From: Vitrella brassicaformis
Taxonomy: Eukaryota; Sar; Vitrellaceae
Assembly (NCBI GenBank): GCA_001179505.1
Contig: CDMY01000055.1
Span: 83,410 to 147,409, forward strand
Length of the DNA: 64,000 nucleotides
Direction: 5' to 3'
Numbering within the stretch: position 1 is the stretch's first letter; each line of letters opens with the position of its first letter. Of this stretch, positions 1 to 9,664 are shown piece by piece. Under the pieces are notes generated by a model. It worked only from the letters and a program-made list of their open reading frames with translations. It ran no database searches and was not told where the DNA came from. The translations under genes and the position numbers were made by a program.

Positions 1-1863
1 ACCAATCGAGCCGCCATCTCATTGAAGAGCGCTCGAGGTGGTGTTCATGATGGGCTTCTAGCGGCGGCCAAATTGGCAAGCCGAAGAGCCTCCAAGTCAC
101 GCAGGCCAGTGTCTGAATATGAATGTCCTCGGGAGTGCTATAGGGAGACATACCTGTGTCTGCTCACCTGAGAGCGGTTTGTTGAGATTGGCCCGCAACT
201 CGGATGGGAGGGCATCAGGCGGATCTCCAAATAGAGCATCGCCCATGCACGACTCACGGATGTAGATCTGACCCCTGCCTTCACCGTAGGTCGTATCTGA
301 GATCGAACACAGCACATACGTGAGAACGCTTGGCATTGTCGCCTGTACATTTGACGAAAAGGAACGGGATGAAGTTGTAGTCTGTAATATGCCAGCTGCA
401 CTTGAAAGGAAGGGGGTGTAGTTTAAACATCTGAACGATAAGTCTTCATACCCTCCATAGAGCTTTGGCTGCACTAGTCGGCGGTAGAAGTACATTCGGC
501 GGCTCCTGACCAACTCAAAAGGCTGTGAAAGAAAGTCATCGACAATATTATATTTTGTCTCGTGCCCCCATTACCATTCATACCACGAAAGTGCCCCGCG
601 GGGCTGTCCCATTAGGAAATTGGGAGAGTTGCATGTCCATCATCCCCGTGAACACGATATTGAAGTTGCCCGCCCAGCTGATGAGAACAAGTGCAGCATC
701 CTCAAGAGGTTTGGCCAGCTCACAGTGCTTGATCAGCTTCATCACTTCGCCGGCAGGTATCTTGGATTCACAGAGCATAAAGAGACATGGTCAATGACGT
801 CAACAGTGTCTGTCATGCGCACCTCATCTGGGTCGCTCATGAAGACCAGGTCTTCCCCAAGGCTGACATACTTGTGATCCATTTCCTCGTTGAGCTGCAG
901 AAACCTCTGCACGACCTCGTTACGTGCCCACGACTGTGCTTCGAAGCACGCTTCATCGTTTTTGCAAGCTGGGCTGCTCTCATATTTTGTGCGCATCACT
1001 GATTCCGACAGCTCGATGACGAGAATTCGATCTCGCAAGTCACCAAACCTGGAAACAGCAATTCAATCACCCATCGATGACGTGCCATCGATTCTTTCGA
1101 CCATTGAGGGTCTTGCAGCGCCCGGGTCATCAAGAGAGGCTTCGAGCTCCCTGTCGAAGTCACCCGACTTTCCCCAGCGACAAACCAGTCGACTGCGTGC
1201 CGCAACTCGTTGAAGCGCACCTCCGCCATATCTGAGTGTCAACACCAAAATCGGATCCATTCGCCCACCCGCAGACAGAATCTCACGTCTCACCCAGGTC
1301 AAAGCCGAAGTAAAAGATATCGACAATTTTCCGCGGTCTGTCCAATCGTTTGCCCGACAGGAGCCCGGTGTGCCTGTCATTTGCTGTGCAGTCGCCGTCG
1401 CGTAGTTCAGTGTAGCTCGTTCAGTGTAGCTCGAGAGCGACACAGCTCGCATTGATGGGCACGGGAGGGGCAGACAAAACGTACGTGGACAAAGCGTCGA
1501 TAACTCTTTGACGCATTTCTGCAGACAAACAGTGTAATTCCCATTCGACGACACACGGGACAGGCTTTTTGCAATCTTACGTCTCGGTGCGTATGGCTGG
1601 CTGGGATGCTTGGGCACGTCCCCGAAGTCGAAGGCCATAAGGGCGCCAACCAGGGAAGGGACGAAAGAAGCAGATGGTGCTGTTGTTGAGGGATCGGTGT
1701 GAACCTCAGTAAGGGATTCCACTATAATTGGCCTCTGGGTACGACGAGGGGCCAAGCGAGGGGCACGAAGGAAGGACACGAGAGAGGCGTGAGCGAGAAG
1801 GAAGCGATGAGAGAGAAACACAATAAGGAAAACAGCCCCACTGAGGCTCTGTGGAGTCGCCAT
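1..1863 (-). CDS. GT17-type N-acetylglucosaminyltransferase-like protein (3' end off window)
   Basis: The family transfers GlcNAc to N-glycans in the Golgi. I read exons 1863-1581, 1518-1485, 1373-1294, 1231-1102, 1048-823, 760-584, 522-154 and a last piece from 112 that stays open to the window edge; every join keeps phase. The N-terminus from MATPQS carries a hydrophobic stretch (about residues 9-27) fitting a type II signal anchor. Family signatures follow in order: RKIVDIFYFGFDL, EVRFNELRHAVDWFV, GSSKPLL, then DLVFMSDPDE joined across an intron to IPAGEVM. This last is the acidic metal/nucleotide-sugar motif of GT17 (SDxDEIP). The intron after residues PQW has a weak GTCGAA donor. An ATG at 1999 lies 47 bp from the shared promoter octamer and could be the true start of an extra first exon. 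The C-terminal third is divergent from what I know of the family. Confidence 0.72.
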
Positions 1864-2003
1864 TGCCGTCTCGGCGTCGTCTCGCGATGCCCCCACGACG
1901 TGGACTGATGCCCCCACGACCGCGCGCATCGGGTGAAGATTCGTTCGCCGCCAGACACAATGTGAGTAGATGGCACACACTGCATACATCCTGAGTCATT
2001 TTT

Positions 2004-2074
2004 TGGTGCTCTCGCTTTCAGATCTCCCTCTCAGGTCTGCAGTCGAGCTCGCAGACGAACCGCCGTGCGGATCT
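2004..2074 (-). promoter_or_regulatory. Conserved promoter/5'-UTR block with TGCGAGCT octamer
   Basis: About 65 bp here match 45556-45618 at roughly 80 percent identity by eye. Shared parts are TGGTGCTCTC, CTTTCAGATCT, CTCAG and GAGCTCGCAGACGAACCG. Both copies sit just upstream of minus-strand genes, with an ATGACT start 47-50 bp from the octamer AGCTCGCA (2046-2053, plus-strand reading). This is a candidate core promoter or transcript leader. Confidence 0.45.
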
Positions 2075-2351
2075 TCCTCTCCACTTTGCTGCCTGGCGTC
2101 ACACACCATCACTGACTGTCCACATCGGGTGAGCAAGGAAACAGAGCACACGCATCAATGGCGTGTATTCAGAGTGGCTCCAGATGGATGCGGCTGCGTG
2201 TGTATGTGTGCAGGTTTGGTTTTTGCTTTCCCACTTGTCACATCGCCGCTGGCTTGCCACCAGCTCACGTAAGGGGGCAAACAAGGCGCTCTCAGACAGT
2301 CCGTCTGCATGCCACTCTGTGTTGTTCATTGTGCAGATATCTCAGTCACTG
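2075..2351 (+). promoter_or_regulatory. 5' untranslated exon and intron of YKTF member A
   Basis: A GTAAGG donor at about 2269 and a TGTGCAG acceptor ending at 2336 bound a short intron just before the ATG at 2352. The same exon-intron arrangement, at high identity, precedes the copy at 61.3 kb, so both ends of these two genes were duplicated together. A further donor/acceptor pair (GTGAGCAAGG at about 2129, TTCAG at about 2171) suggests a second upstream intron. Confidence 0.5.
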
Positions 2352-3371
2352 ATGGCGTCCGACTCTGTTCCCTCTCTGTGGGCCCTCTCACTCAAGACGG
2401 TCTCACACACACTCGACGACCTCACCAGGCGGCCGGCACTCGTCACACAGATCGACAAGCAGCCGTCCACAGAGATCCCCAGAGGCGTCACCCTGCCAGC
2501 CGTCCTGCAGCAGCGCATCGAGCGGGCCATACATGAGGAAGGTCTTCATGACCTCTTGGCCTTCGACATTCCTGACGTGGCGGGGGCCCTCAGGACGACC
2601 CATGTGCTGGAGCGATGCAGCGGCCACTGGAAGGTGATGAAGCCCTTCATCCGCCTGGCCTTCATCTATCGGCTTTCCCCCAATGCGACGCGGCCCCTCG
2701 TGGTGTCGGCTGATTCGCTGCCCACCGCATCAGCATTCGATGAGCTGCTCCTCACCATGGCCGCCTACAAGACATTCGGACACTTGCTCAGCTACAAAGG
2801 GACCAGCCTGGCGCTACAGCGAGCTTCCAACGGTGCCTATCGGATCGGCGATCATTCGTTTCGTGTGGTGCCGTTGGGCGATCTGCCGGCAGATCATGCC
2901 TACCGCAGCACATACAAGGACAGCGACCCCGTCATCCGCCGTGGGGACTATCTCTATCCATCATTCACGACATTCATCAAGCGGATGGTCCTGGAGTGGT
3001 GTGACCAAGAGGGGGTGGAGGAGAAGCTGGTGACTGGTGTTAACGATGTCGGTCGTGACGACAGCCACTATCAATCCCTGCTGACGGCACCGACCATCGA
3101 GGGCTACAAGACCGTCGACTACATCGATGAGCATACATTCGTCCCGGGAGATGACGGGCGCCTACGGATCATCATCCTCAAAGGCACAGCAGCCGACGAC
3201 ACCATTGCGGCGTACCTGTTGCTGGAAAATGGCCAGATCAGCCTCTGGACGACCGAGGCGGCGACGGAGGGCAGCACGGGCATCGAGCGCTATCCCATTG
3301 CCGTGGCGGCTGCCCGCCCCCTTTTGGGCAAGTACGGGCTCGAGAGGACAGTGCTCCGACAGACAGCTTAG
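2352..3371 (+). CDS. YKTF multicopy family protein, member A (339 aa)
   Basis: I do not recognise this family; six related copies lie in this window. The coding part is one exon. Conserved blocks in order: a helical N-terminus (LQQRIERA, FDIPDVAGAL, LERCSGHWKVMKPFI); a block ending YKTFGHLLSYKGTSLAL at about residues 140-156; YRIGDHSFRVVPLGDLP; YRSTYKDSDPVI; YPSFTTFIK; and a C-terminal domain with TAPTIEGYKTVDYIDEH, RIIILKGTAADDTIAAYLL and IAVAAARPLLGKYGLE. The C-terminal part looks like a beta-rich domain. There is no signal peptide or membrane helix. Unlike members B, C and D it lacks the F-box-like head and begins with its own MASDSVPSLWALSLK sequence. ATG 2352 is chosen because it is the first in-frame ATG after the 5' intron. 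Function unknown. Confidence 0.75.
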   Translation: MASDSVPSLWALSLKTVSHTLDDLTRRPALVTQIDKQPSTEIPRGVTLPAVLQQRIERAIHEEGLHDLLAFDIPDVAGALRTTHVLERCSGHWKVMKPFIRLAFIYRLSPNATRPLVVSADSLPTASAFDELLLTMAAYKTFGHLLSYKGTSLALQRASNGAYRIGDHSFRVVPLGDLPADHAYRSTYKDSDPVIRRGDYLYPSFTTFIKRMVLEWCDQEGVEEKLVTGVNDVGRDDSHYQSLLTAPTIEGYKTVDYIDEHTFVPGDDGRLRIIILKGTAADDTIAAYLLLENGQISLWTTEAATEGSTGIERYPIAVAAARPLLGKYGLERTVLRQTA

Positions 3372-3720
3372 CCAACGACACAGTGGTGAGGCGGGAGGGG
3401 GGATTCGTGTGAGGGGGAGAGTAGGCGCGGTAATGCCATATGGCTCCTCTCATTCCTTGTGGGGTGGGGTGGAACAATGTCTGCAGGTGTCGCATCACTC
3501 TGTTGGCGGGGCAGTGGGGCGGATTAGTGCCGCTGACGAGGGGAGTGGGGCGTCGATCATAGCGCATCTCTCTGGGAGGAGGTGACGTAGCTGGCTGACC
3601 GCGTACGGCCGACTGGCCGACTGGCTGGCTGCTGGTGTGATGAATGAGTGACTGATGGCTGGCGCCTGTCATGATTTGCTGCATTGCCGATGGACTCGAG
3701 CCAGCGGCGAACTAACCAAT
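3372..3720 (+). other. Conserved 3' flank of YKTF member A with 3'-UTR intron
   Basis: Starting 29 bp after the stop, GTGAGG opens a likely intron that ends ATGTCTGCAG at about 3487. The following exon GTGTCGCATCACTCTGTTGG recurs downstream of members B, C and E and of the truncated copy. Similarity among flanks of A, B and C continues for about 300 bp. No open frame crosses it. The remainder to 3.9 kb shows nothing I can name. Confidence 0.6.
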
Positions 3721-3899
3721 CAATCAATTAATGCATTTGGACGTATCAATTAGTGTATGGCCAGCACAAAAGCACTTGGGTCACACACATCACGCCAGCT
3801 AAGGGAGTCACTTTACGCACGCCACGCCTCTGTCACAGTTTGGCTGGCTATGCTGTTTTTCGCTGTTTTTCTTTGGTCACAGGTTGCCTTTGGACGGGT

Positions 3900-4689
3900 T
3901 TTCAGTCATATGTGCAGCTGCCGATAAGTCACACATGTGCAACAGGTCCAGACGGACAATCCAGGAGAAACAAAGGAGGGGAGGGAGGGCCTGTGGCCAC
4001 ACAACCCCACACAACCCACAAAAGCAAGAGACCAAGCAGAGATGCACCTGTGTTGTAATGTGGCCCTCTTCTCTGGCCTTCGTGTGTACCTGCAGAGTCC
4101 AGAGGTCTGTTCCCCAGGCAGCCGCTCAGCGGCTCCAGCTGCCTCACGCGCTCCTCTGCTCGCTGGCACCGCAATGTCCACGCGTCCCGCTGCCTCGCCA
4201 GCTCAGACACGAGCTCGCCATGCGGCTGCTTGCGAGATGCAGCGCATCGTGTGCGCTGCAGGAAGTCTGAGATGCCCAGGGACGCTACGGCCGATCAAAG
4301 CAGGTGACACACTGATCGACCGGCAACCGACGAGAGAAGGCAGCAAGCCGAGTGCCAGCAAAGCCACCACCAATGGATAGCGTGGACGTCGAGGGCGTTG
4401 ATTCTCATCTGCCTGACGACAGACGAGAGGACATCCAGAACCATCCTCATGTTCGAATCACCCTGACAGGCGAAAGCTCTTATCTTTGTTCTCACTCGCA
4501 TGATCTCTTCGCGCCTGTACGTGTGATCAGGCCTCCTGTGCGTCAGCTCCTCACCCCCGTTGTGCTGCAGGTGACTTCTGCTGTGCAGTAGCGCCTAAAG
4601 GTGCCTCCAACACAGCCAATACATGTACACAAAATCGAATGAATGCATGAATGAATGAATGAATAAATCATGTCAGCTCCTTGCGTCAT
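3900..4689 (-). CDS. Hypothetical protein with coiled-coil segment
   Basis: I do not recognise this gene. Minus-strand segments with coding character and splice signals are: about 4570-4500 (reading EELTHRRPDHTYRREEIMR), about 4460-4380 (MRMVLDVLSSVVRQ) and about 4260-4095 (VSELARQRDAWTLRCQRAEE then RVRQLEPLSGCLGN), the last ending at a GTACAC donor. The third segment has heptad character and would form a short coiled coil. An ATGACGCAAGG start at 4689 lies 66 bp from the octamer TGCGAGCT (4762-4755 on this strand), the same spacing as at other genes here, but a tetranucleotide ATTC repeat follows it at once, so the first exon is uncertain. Exon joins were not closed. Confidence 0.35.
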
Positions 4690-4754
4690 CGCCTTTTTGC
4701 CGTTCCGCCCTTCTGCTTCCTTTTATCTCCAGCCGCAGCTTCGGATCGCCCGCA

Positions 4755-4762
4755 AGCTCGCA
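4755..4762 (-). promoter_or_regulatory. TGCGAGCT octamer
   Basis: AGCTCGCA on the plus strand, 66 bp upstream of the proposed minus-strand start at 4689. The stretch from here to 5026 holds no gene I can support. Confidence 0.35.
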
Positions 4763-5026
4763 TAGAATAGTGACGGGGAGATCTGCAGCAGAAATGTGCA
4801 GAAATGGTCCCCGACGACTGCTCTTGTTGATTCCCACTGAGCTTTTTGCTCTTTCTGCTCTGCCGCGTTCTCGGATGCTCGAGTTCATGGCGCGCGGTCT
4901 CGAGAGAGATCTCCAGAGGATTTTCTTCTCTCCCTTTGCCTGTTGCCTCTTACCGAGCCGCTTATCTACCTGCCTGCTGCAGAGAGAGAGTTCAAGTGGT
5001 TTGACTGCCGAGGAGAATAAGTCGAT

Positions 5027-6047
5027 ATGGGAGAGAAGGGAGCCGCCGCCGCCAACATCGTGTGGGTGCTGCCGCTGGGGATCTTTGACGCTGCCCTCAT
5101 CGCCTTGAATGCCCTGCTGCTGTGCAGTGGGCTCCTGGGGCTGACCATGAAGTGTGATCCGACGCCGGGCTTGCCGATACGATGTGAGCAGTAAGAGGGA
5201 GGACACCGACTGGTGGACACTCACACGGTTCATTCATGCGTGTGTATGCTGCTAAAATTGATATCCACGCAGGCGTCGTCACGTTGGTGGGAGTCTTGCT
5301 TGGTGGCTTTGTGCTCCACCGACTCGCCAGTAAGCACGTCAGGCTTGCTCGCACTGACAGGGCCATGTCGATCGACATGTGCACGTTGTGTGTGTCTTGT
5401 CGTGTTTCCAGGCTGCCCGCAGTCCGACAGGCGTGATTGATTCTCTTCGTACCCCTTATCCATCCACATCCATGCTGTCTGTGAGCGGGCCATGCCATTG
5501 TGACTCAGTGCAGCAGCAGCCGCCGCAGCAGCAGGGCTCAGTCCGCGAGCAGCGTGCCACCGGCGAGGGCTCTGCTGTCACGGACGGCGGCGTAGGCCGC
5601 CGTTGGATGCTGCTCTGCGTGTTCCACGTCCAGCTGTATGCCCTGCTTGCCGTGTCAATATTCTTCGGCGCCGAGTTGCGGGAGCTCCACAAGACCGGGC
5701 TCTCCCTCACCTACTGGTCAAAGTGCGACCCGGCCTTAACGACGTGTCGTTCTTTCTGGGTGGGATGCTGATCGATGCGCTGAGGTCTCTCAACCATATT
5801 ATCCACCCTAAGCTGCCGGGGCGGCGGAGGATACACCAGGCTGCCCGCAGTCCGACAGGCAGCTGAGCTGTGCATCCCCTGCTTACACGTCCTCTATGTG
5901 TGGATGGACCGCGCCCTCTTGCTGCTCAAGCTCCTTAATGGCTTCTTGCAGACAGACGGGTTTATCATGACCGTGTGCGGGTCTGTGCACGTGTTGGTCG
6001 AGTGGGTGGGGAGATGGGTGATGCACTCACGTCATTTCTTGTGTTGA
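5027..6047 (+). CDS. Small multi-pass membrane protein sharing the desaturase N-terminal module (243 aa)
   Basis: Exons 5027-5183, 5273-5329, 5431-5759 and 5859-6047 join in phase and end at TGA. Exon 1 encodes a hydrophobic segment ending LGLTMKCDPTPGLPIRC and exon 2 encodes VVTLVGVLLGGFVLHRLA. The desaturase at 35 kb has the same arrangement: LVGLTLVSEPTLWTRC, then AVTLVGVLLGGCVLYQL, with exon 2 also 57 nt and with identical phases. Exon 3 is Gln-rich then has a membrane segment (WMLLCVFHVQLYALLAVSIFF). Exon 4 adds another amphipathic or hydrophobic part (LHVLYVWMDRALLLLKLL). No cytochrome b5 or desaturase His boxes are present, so it is not an enzyme of that family. Reading through intron 3 would also give a short alternative frame (NDVSFFLGGMLIDALRSL) reachable only by a one-base shift. 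Function unknown. Confidence 0.55.
5408..5432 (+). repeat. 25-bp direct repeat, copy 1 (3' splice site of intron 2)
   Basis: Identical to 5836-5860 over 25 bp. Each copy ends with CCGACAG followed by the first GC of the next exon, so the two 3' splice sites of this gene are sequence copies of one another. Confidence 0.8.
5836..5860 (+). repeat. 25-bp direct repeat, copy 2 (3' splice site of intron 3)
   Basis: Perfect copy of 5408-5432. The sequences before the two copies are unrelated. Confidence 0.8.
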
Positions 6048-6269
6048 TACGCCGCTTCGTGGCCGGCCTCATGTGAAGAGATGATGGGTGCATTCGACTC
6101 GTCAGTCGTGTTGGTTGACTGATGAATTGGTCAGTTGTGTGCTATAGAAGACGCTTAAACCATCAGTCACTCACACGAAACTCCAGTTCAAGTCACCAGT
6201 CTGAGAGACCACGGACAACGGCAAAACCGTATACACCGGCACATCTTGCACGACAGTGTCTATCCCACA

Positions 6270-6783
6270 GCCAACAGAGTGATGCGACACCTGCAGACAT
6301 TGTTCCACCCCACCCCACAAGGAATGAGACGAGCCATGGCATTGTCACGCCTACTCTCCCCCTCACACGAATCCCCCCTCCCGCCTCACCACTGTGTCGT
6401 CAGCTAAGCTGTCTATCGTAGCACTGTCCTCTCCAGTCCGTATTTGTCCAGCAAACGGCGGGCAGCCGACACGGCAATGGGATAGCGCTCCATGTCTTTG
6501 TTGCCCTCTGTCGGCGCCTCGGTTGTCCGGAGGCCGATGCGGCCATCGGCCAGCCACAGGTACGCCGCAATGGTGTCGGCCGCTGCGGTGCCCTTGAGGA
6601 TGATGAGTCGCCGGCGGCCGTCATCTCCCGGGGCAAATGGATGCTCATCGATGCAGTCGATGGTCTTGTAGCCCTCAATGGTCGGTGCCGTCAGCAGAGA
6701 CCGATACCGAGTGTCGCCACGGCCGACATAAGCATCAGTCACCAGCTCCTCCCCCACCCCCTCTTGACCATACCACCGCACCA
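6270..6783. repeat. 514-bp perfect repeat abutting the assembly gap (pairs with 7609-8122)
   Basis: Every block compared matches 7609-8122 at a fixed offset of 1339 with no difference seen. It starts inside the conserved 3'-UTR exon (after GCCAACAGAG) and ends at the first N. Sequence left of 6270 is unrelated to that left of 7609. From 6048 to 6269 I see nothing else. Confidence 0.85.
6413..6783 (-). pseudogene. Truncated copy of YKTF member B, cut by the gap
   Basis: The C-terminal ~122 residues of member B, identical over the visible part: RWYGQEGVGEELVTDAYVG, TAPTIEGYKTIDCIDEH, LIILKGTAAADTIAAYLW, then IAVSAARRLLDKYGLE and stop. The N-terminal three quarters would have to lie in the gap, which is only 300 N. 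It is either a real recent duplicate interrupted by the gap or an artefact of two contig ends carrying the same allele. Confidence 0.55.
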
Positions 6784-7083
6784 NNNNNNNNNNNNNNNNN
6801 NNNNNNNNNNNNNNNNNNNNNNNNNNNNNNNNNNNNNNNNNNNNNNNNNNNNNNNNNNNNNNNNNNNNNNNNNNNNNNNNNNNNNNNNNNNNNNNNNNNN
6901 NNNNNNNNNNNNNNNNNNNNNNNNNNNNNNNNNNNNNNNNNNNNNNNNNNNNNNNNNNNNNNNNNNNNNNNNNNNNNNNNNNNNNNNNNNNNNNNNNNNN
7001 NNNNNNNNNNNNNNNNNNNNNNNNNNNNNNNNNNNNNNNNNNNNNNNNNNNNNNNNNNNNNNNNNNNNNNNNNNNNNNNNNNN
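6784..7083. other. Assembly gap of exactly 300 N
   Basis: A round-number run of N. On its left a minus-strand gene is cut mid-coding and on its right the last codons of a plus-strand gene appear, so the true distance must exceed 300 bp unless the join is wrong. Confidence 0.95.
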
Positions 7084-7188
7084 ACCAGGTCAGGGGAGGG
7101 CGACCGGGACATGCTCCTGATGGACCGGCTGGCGGAGAGGCTCAAGGTCGTGCCGTTCGTGCCGCAGTCATGGGGGCTGCAGCAGTAG
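7084..7188 (+). CDS. C-terminal fragment of an unidentified plus-strand gene
   Basis: The first 100 bp after the gap keep an open frame ending RDMLLMDRLAERLKVVPFVP then QSWGLQQ and TAG. Composition is protein-like (helical, charged). The rest of the gene is lost in the gap. Confidence 0.35.
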   Translation, partial: TRSGEGDRDMLLMDRLAERLKVVPFVPQSWGLQQ

Positions 7189-7751
7189 ATAGATAGATGG
7201 GGATGGGTGGGAATGTATTCTGCTGTGATGCCGCGCCCGCTTTTTGCTGCTCGTGACGCGATGGTGGCGTGTAGCTTGGTTTGCATGTCGCGACTTCGAA
7301 TTTGTCAACAGAAAGACACACGAGTGCACTCGTCGAATGGTATGTGTCGTCGATACAGAGGCATGATACATTAAACCGACACACATCACGCCAGCAGAGG
7401 GTCGAGCTGTGAACACGAAGCAATGCAGCACATCGTGACACCCGCCAGCCGTCAGTCACTCATTCATCACATCAGACCAACAGCCACCCGGCTAGTCAGG
7501 CAGTCGGGTATACACCGTCGACCAGCTATGTCGCCCCCTCCCAGAGAGATGCGCTATGATCGACCCCCCACTCCCCTCATCAGCGGCACTAATCCGCCCC
7601 GCTGCCCCGCCAACAGAGTGATGCGACACCTGCAGACATTGTTCCACCCCACCCCACAAGGAATGAGACGAGCCATGGCATTGTCACGCCTACTCTCCCC
7701 CTCACACGAATCCCCCCTCCCGCCTCACCACTGTGTCGTCAGCTAAGCTGT
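7189..7751 (-). other. Conserved 3' flank of YKTF member B
   Basis: From 7751 back to about 7360 this is the reverse complement of the flanks of members A and C: 3'-UTR intron donor, TGTCTGCAG acceptor, GTGTCGCATCACTCTGTTGG exon, then a tail shared with member C down to CGACACACATCACGCCAGC. From 7189 to 7360 there is only (ATAG)n and nothing else I can name. Confidence 0.55.
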
Positions 7752-9664
7752 CTATCGTAGCACTGTCCTCTCCAGTCCGTATTTGTCCAGCAAACGGCGG
7801 GCAGCCGACACGGCAATGGGATAGCGCTCCATGTCTTTGTTGCCCTCTGTCGGCGCCTCGGTTGTCCGGAGGCCGATGCGGCCATCGGCCAGCCACAGGT
7901 ACGCCGCAATGGTGTCGGCCGCTGCGGTGCCCTTGAGGATGATGAGTCGCCGGCGGCCGTCATCTCCCGGGGCAAATGGATGCTCATCGATGCAGTCGAT
8001 GGTCTTGTAGCCCTCAATGGTCGGTGCCGTCAGCAGAGACCGATACCGAGTGTCGCCACGGCCGACATAAGCATCAGTCACCAGCTCCTCCCCCACCCCC
8101 TCTTGACCATACCACCGCACCAGAAGCATCCACTTGAGGAATGCCGTGAAGGTTGGGTAGACATAGTGCCCACTGCGGACGACGGGATCGCTGTCCTTGT
8201 ATGTGCTGCGGTAGCGGTGGTTGGGGGGCAGATCGGTGAAGGGAACCGTCGTGAAGGGAACGTTGCCGATCGTGTAGCGCCGCCTCGCCACGCCACCCCC
8301 GCCATCGCCTCCCTGCTGCCCCCCTGCACCATCGCCCGCTGCCCCCTCCTGCTGCTGCTGGACCGCGGCATCGTTGTCTCCTTCATCCTGCTCGTCCACA
8401 TCGCCCATGGCATTGTCGTCCTCCTGCTCCTCCTCATCGCTGTCCTCCATATCCTCGCCGTCCTCCTGCTCCTCCATCTCCTCCTCCACCTGCTCCAGCG
8501 CCAGGCTGGTCCCCCGGTAGCTGAGCAAGTGGCCGAATGTCTTGTAGACGGCCAGAGCGAGTGGCAGCTCATCGAAGGCTGAAGCGGTGGGCAGGTGGTC
8601 GGCCATCCACTCAGCCGACAGCCGCAGGGGCAGTGCCTTGATAAGCTTGTAGTTGCGCGCTAGGTGGATGAAGTCGGTCATCTCTTGCCACAGCTCCCCT
8701 CCTCGCTCAAGCACAAAGGCGGATTTGCTGTAGTAATCGAACAGCGACCGACGGACATCGACGACGCCGGTCAAATGGTTGCTGTCGAGCGAGCCGTTGA
8801 TGCGCTTGAGCATGAAGGCCTCGTTGATGAGCTGAGTGCCGTGTGTCTTGCTGGTGGGGCGGGCCGAGCAGACGGCCTCACACACAGAGAGCATCGGGTT
8901 GATATTCCCACGCCACACGTCGTTGGCCGTCACGTCCACGCCATTGTCACCATCAGCAGCAGTGGCTGTGGGTGGGGTGGTGGCGGTGGTGGGGTGAGGG
9001 GGCCCAGGTTGCTGTGTGGTGTCTGGTTGACAGGGGGGAGGGGGCGGGGCGGGCGAGATGTGGTGGGCGATGGTCTGAATGGCACTGGACATGGCCGAGA
9101 GGGTGGGTATCTTCGACTTGACAAATGACCACTCCTGGCCGATGACGGGTGCCTGATTTCCCATGACAACAGACGACAGCCGCCCGTCTCCCTCGCTGGT
9201 CATTATCAGAGGCTCGACGGCCGACACCTCACTGGCCACCTGACAAACGAAGGACACAGACAGATGTCACGGCATCTATCCCTCAGTGGGTCGATATCTG
9301 TGTGTCCTTCACCTGCTCTATGAGTGAGTGTATGGCCGCCAGCCGACCACACACATCGCCCGACCCGCCACACACAGGGGGGGAAGCCTGCACACGGAGA
9401 TCAAGTGAGGCGCAACTCAGTTGTTCGCATAGTGGCGCCTCACTCACCGACGGCGATGGAGTGAGCGCCTCCTGCTGTGGAAGAAAGGCCGCACGACTCA
9501 TCACACTCAGCCCTACAAACACACACAAATGCACACACATGAGGTGCACGGCTCGACCTGTCCGTCTGGGAGCCGCGGGAATCGATCTCACCTGAATCCC
9601 CAGCGGCGCGGTTGTCACGCCGGCGCTTTGCGTCACCTCCAACACAGTCAGCAGAAGAAGGCAT
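7752..9664 (-). CDS. YKTF multicopy family protein, member B, with F-box-like head and acidic insert
   Basis: The main exon runs from about 9242 (after TTTGTCAG) to 7752, with shorter upstream exons at about 9340-9270 (RLAAIHSLIEQ) and toward the ATG at 9664 (MPSSADCVGGDAKRRRDN, a basic start like KRPR in member C). It contains an F-box-like segment (DVWRGNINPMLSVCEAVCSA), HLTGVVDVRR, YKTFGHLLSYRGTSLALE, then a Glu/Asp/Gln/Gly-rich insert of about 75 residues that members A, D and E lack, then RRYTIGNVPFTTVPFTDLP, YRSTYKDSDPVV and the C-terminal domain (GYKTIDCIDEH, LIILKGTAAADTIAAYLW). A proline-rich linker precedes the F-box-like part. If the head is a true F-box the protein would be a substrate adaptor of an SCF ubiquitin ligase; that is inference. 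The joins among the first exons are uncertain. Confidence 0.65.

Noticed and set aside
1740-1863. Plastid-targeting leader on the GT17 protein
   Set aside because: The hydrophobic start followed by an Arg-rich stretch could mimic a bipartite plastid leader, but a Golgi signal anchor is the family norm and explains it equally well.
1063-1989. A single 308-codon minus-strand frame across the glycosyltransferase
   Set aside because: It runs through three introns with good splice signals; only its first ~95 codons after MATPQS and none of the rest match GT17. The family motifs appear only after splicing.
2163-2351. Upstream extension of YKTF member A to 2163
   Set aside because: It reads through a conserved GTAAGG...TGTGCAG intron; the paralog at 61.3 kb has the same intron.
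6048-7751. Mobile element around the gap
   Set aside because: No terminal repeats, target-site duplication or transposase; similarity is explained by YKTF gene duplication including its 3' flank.
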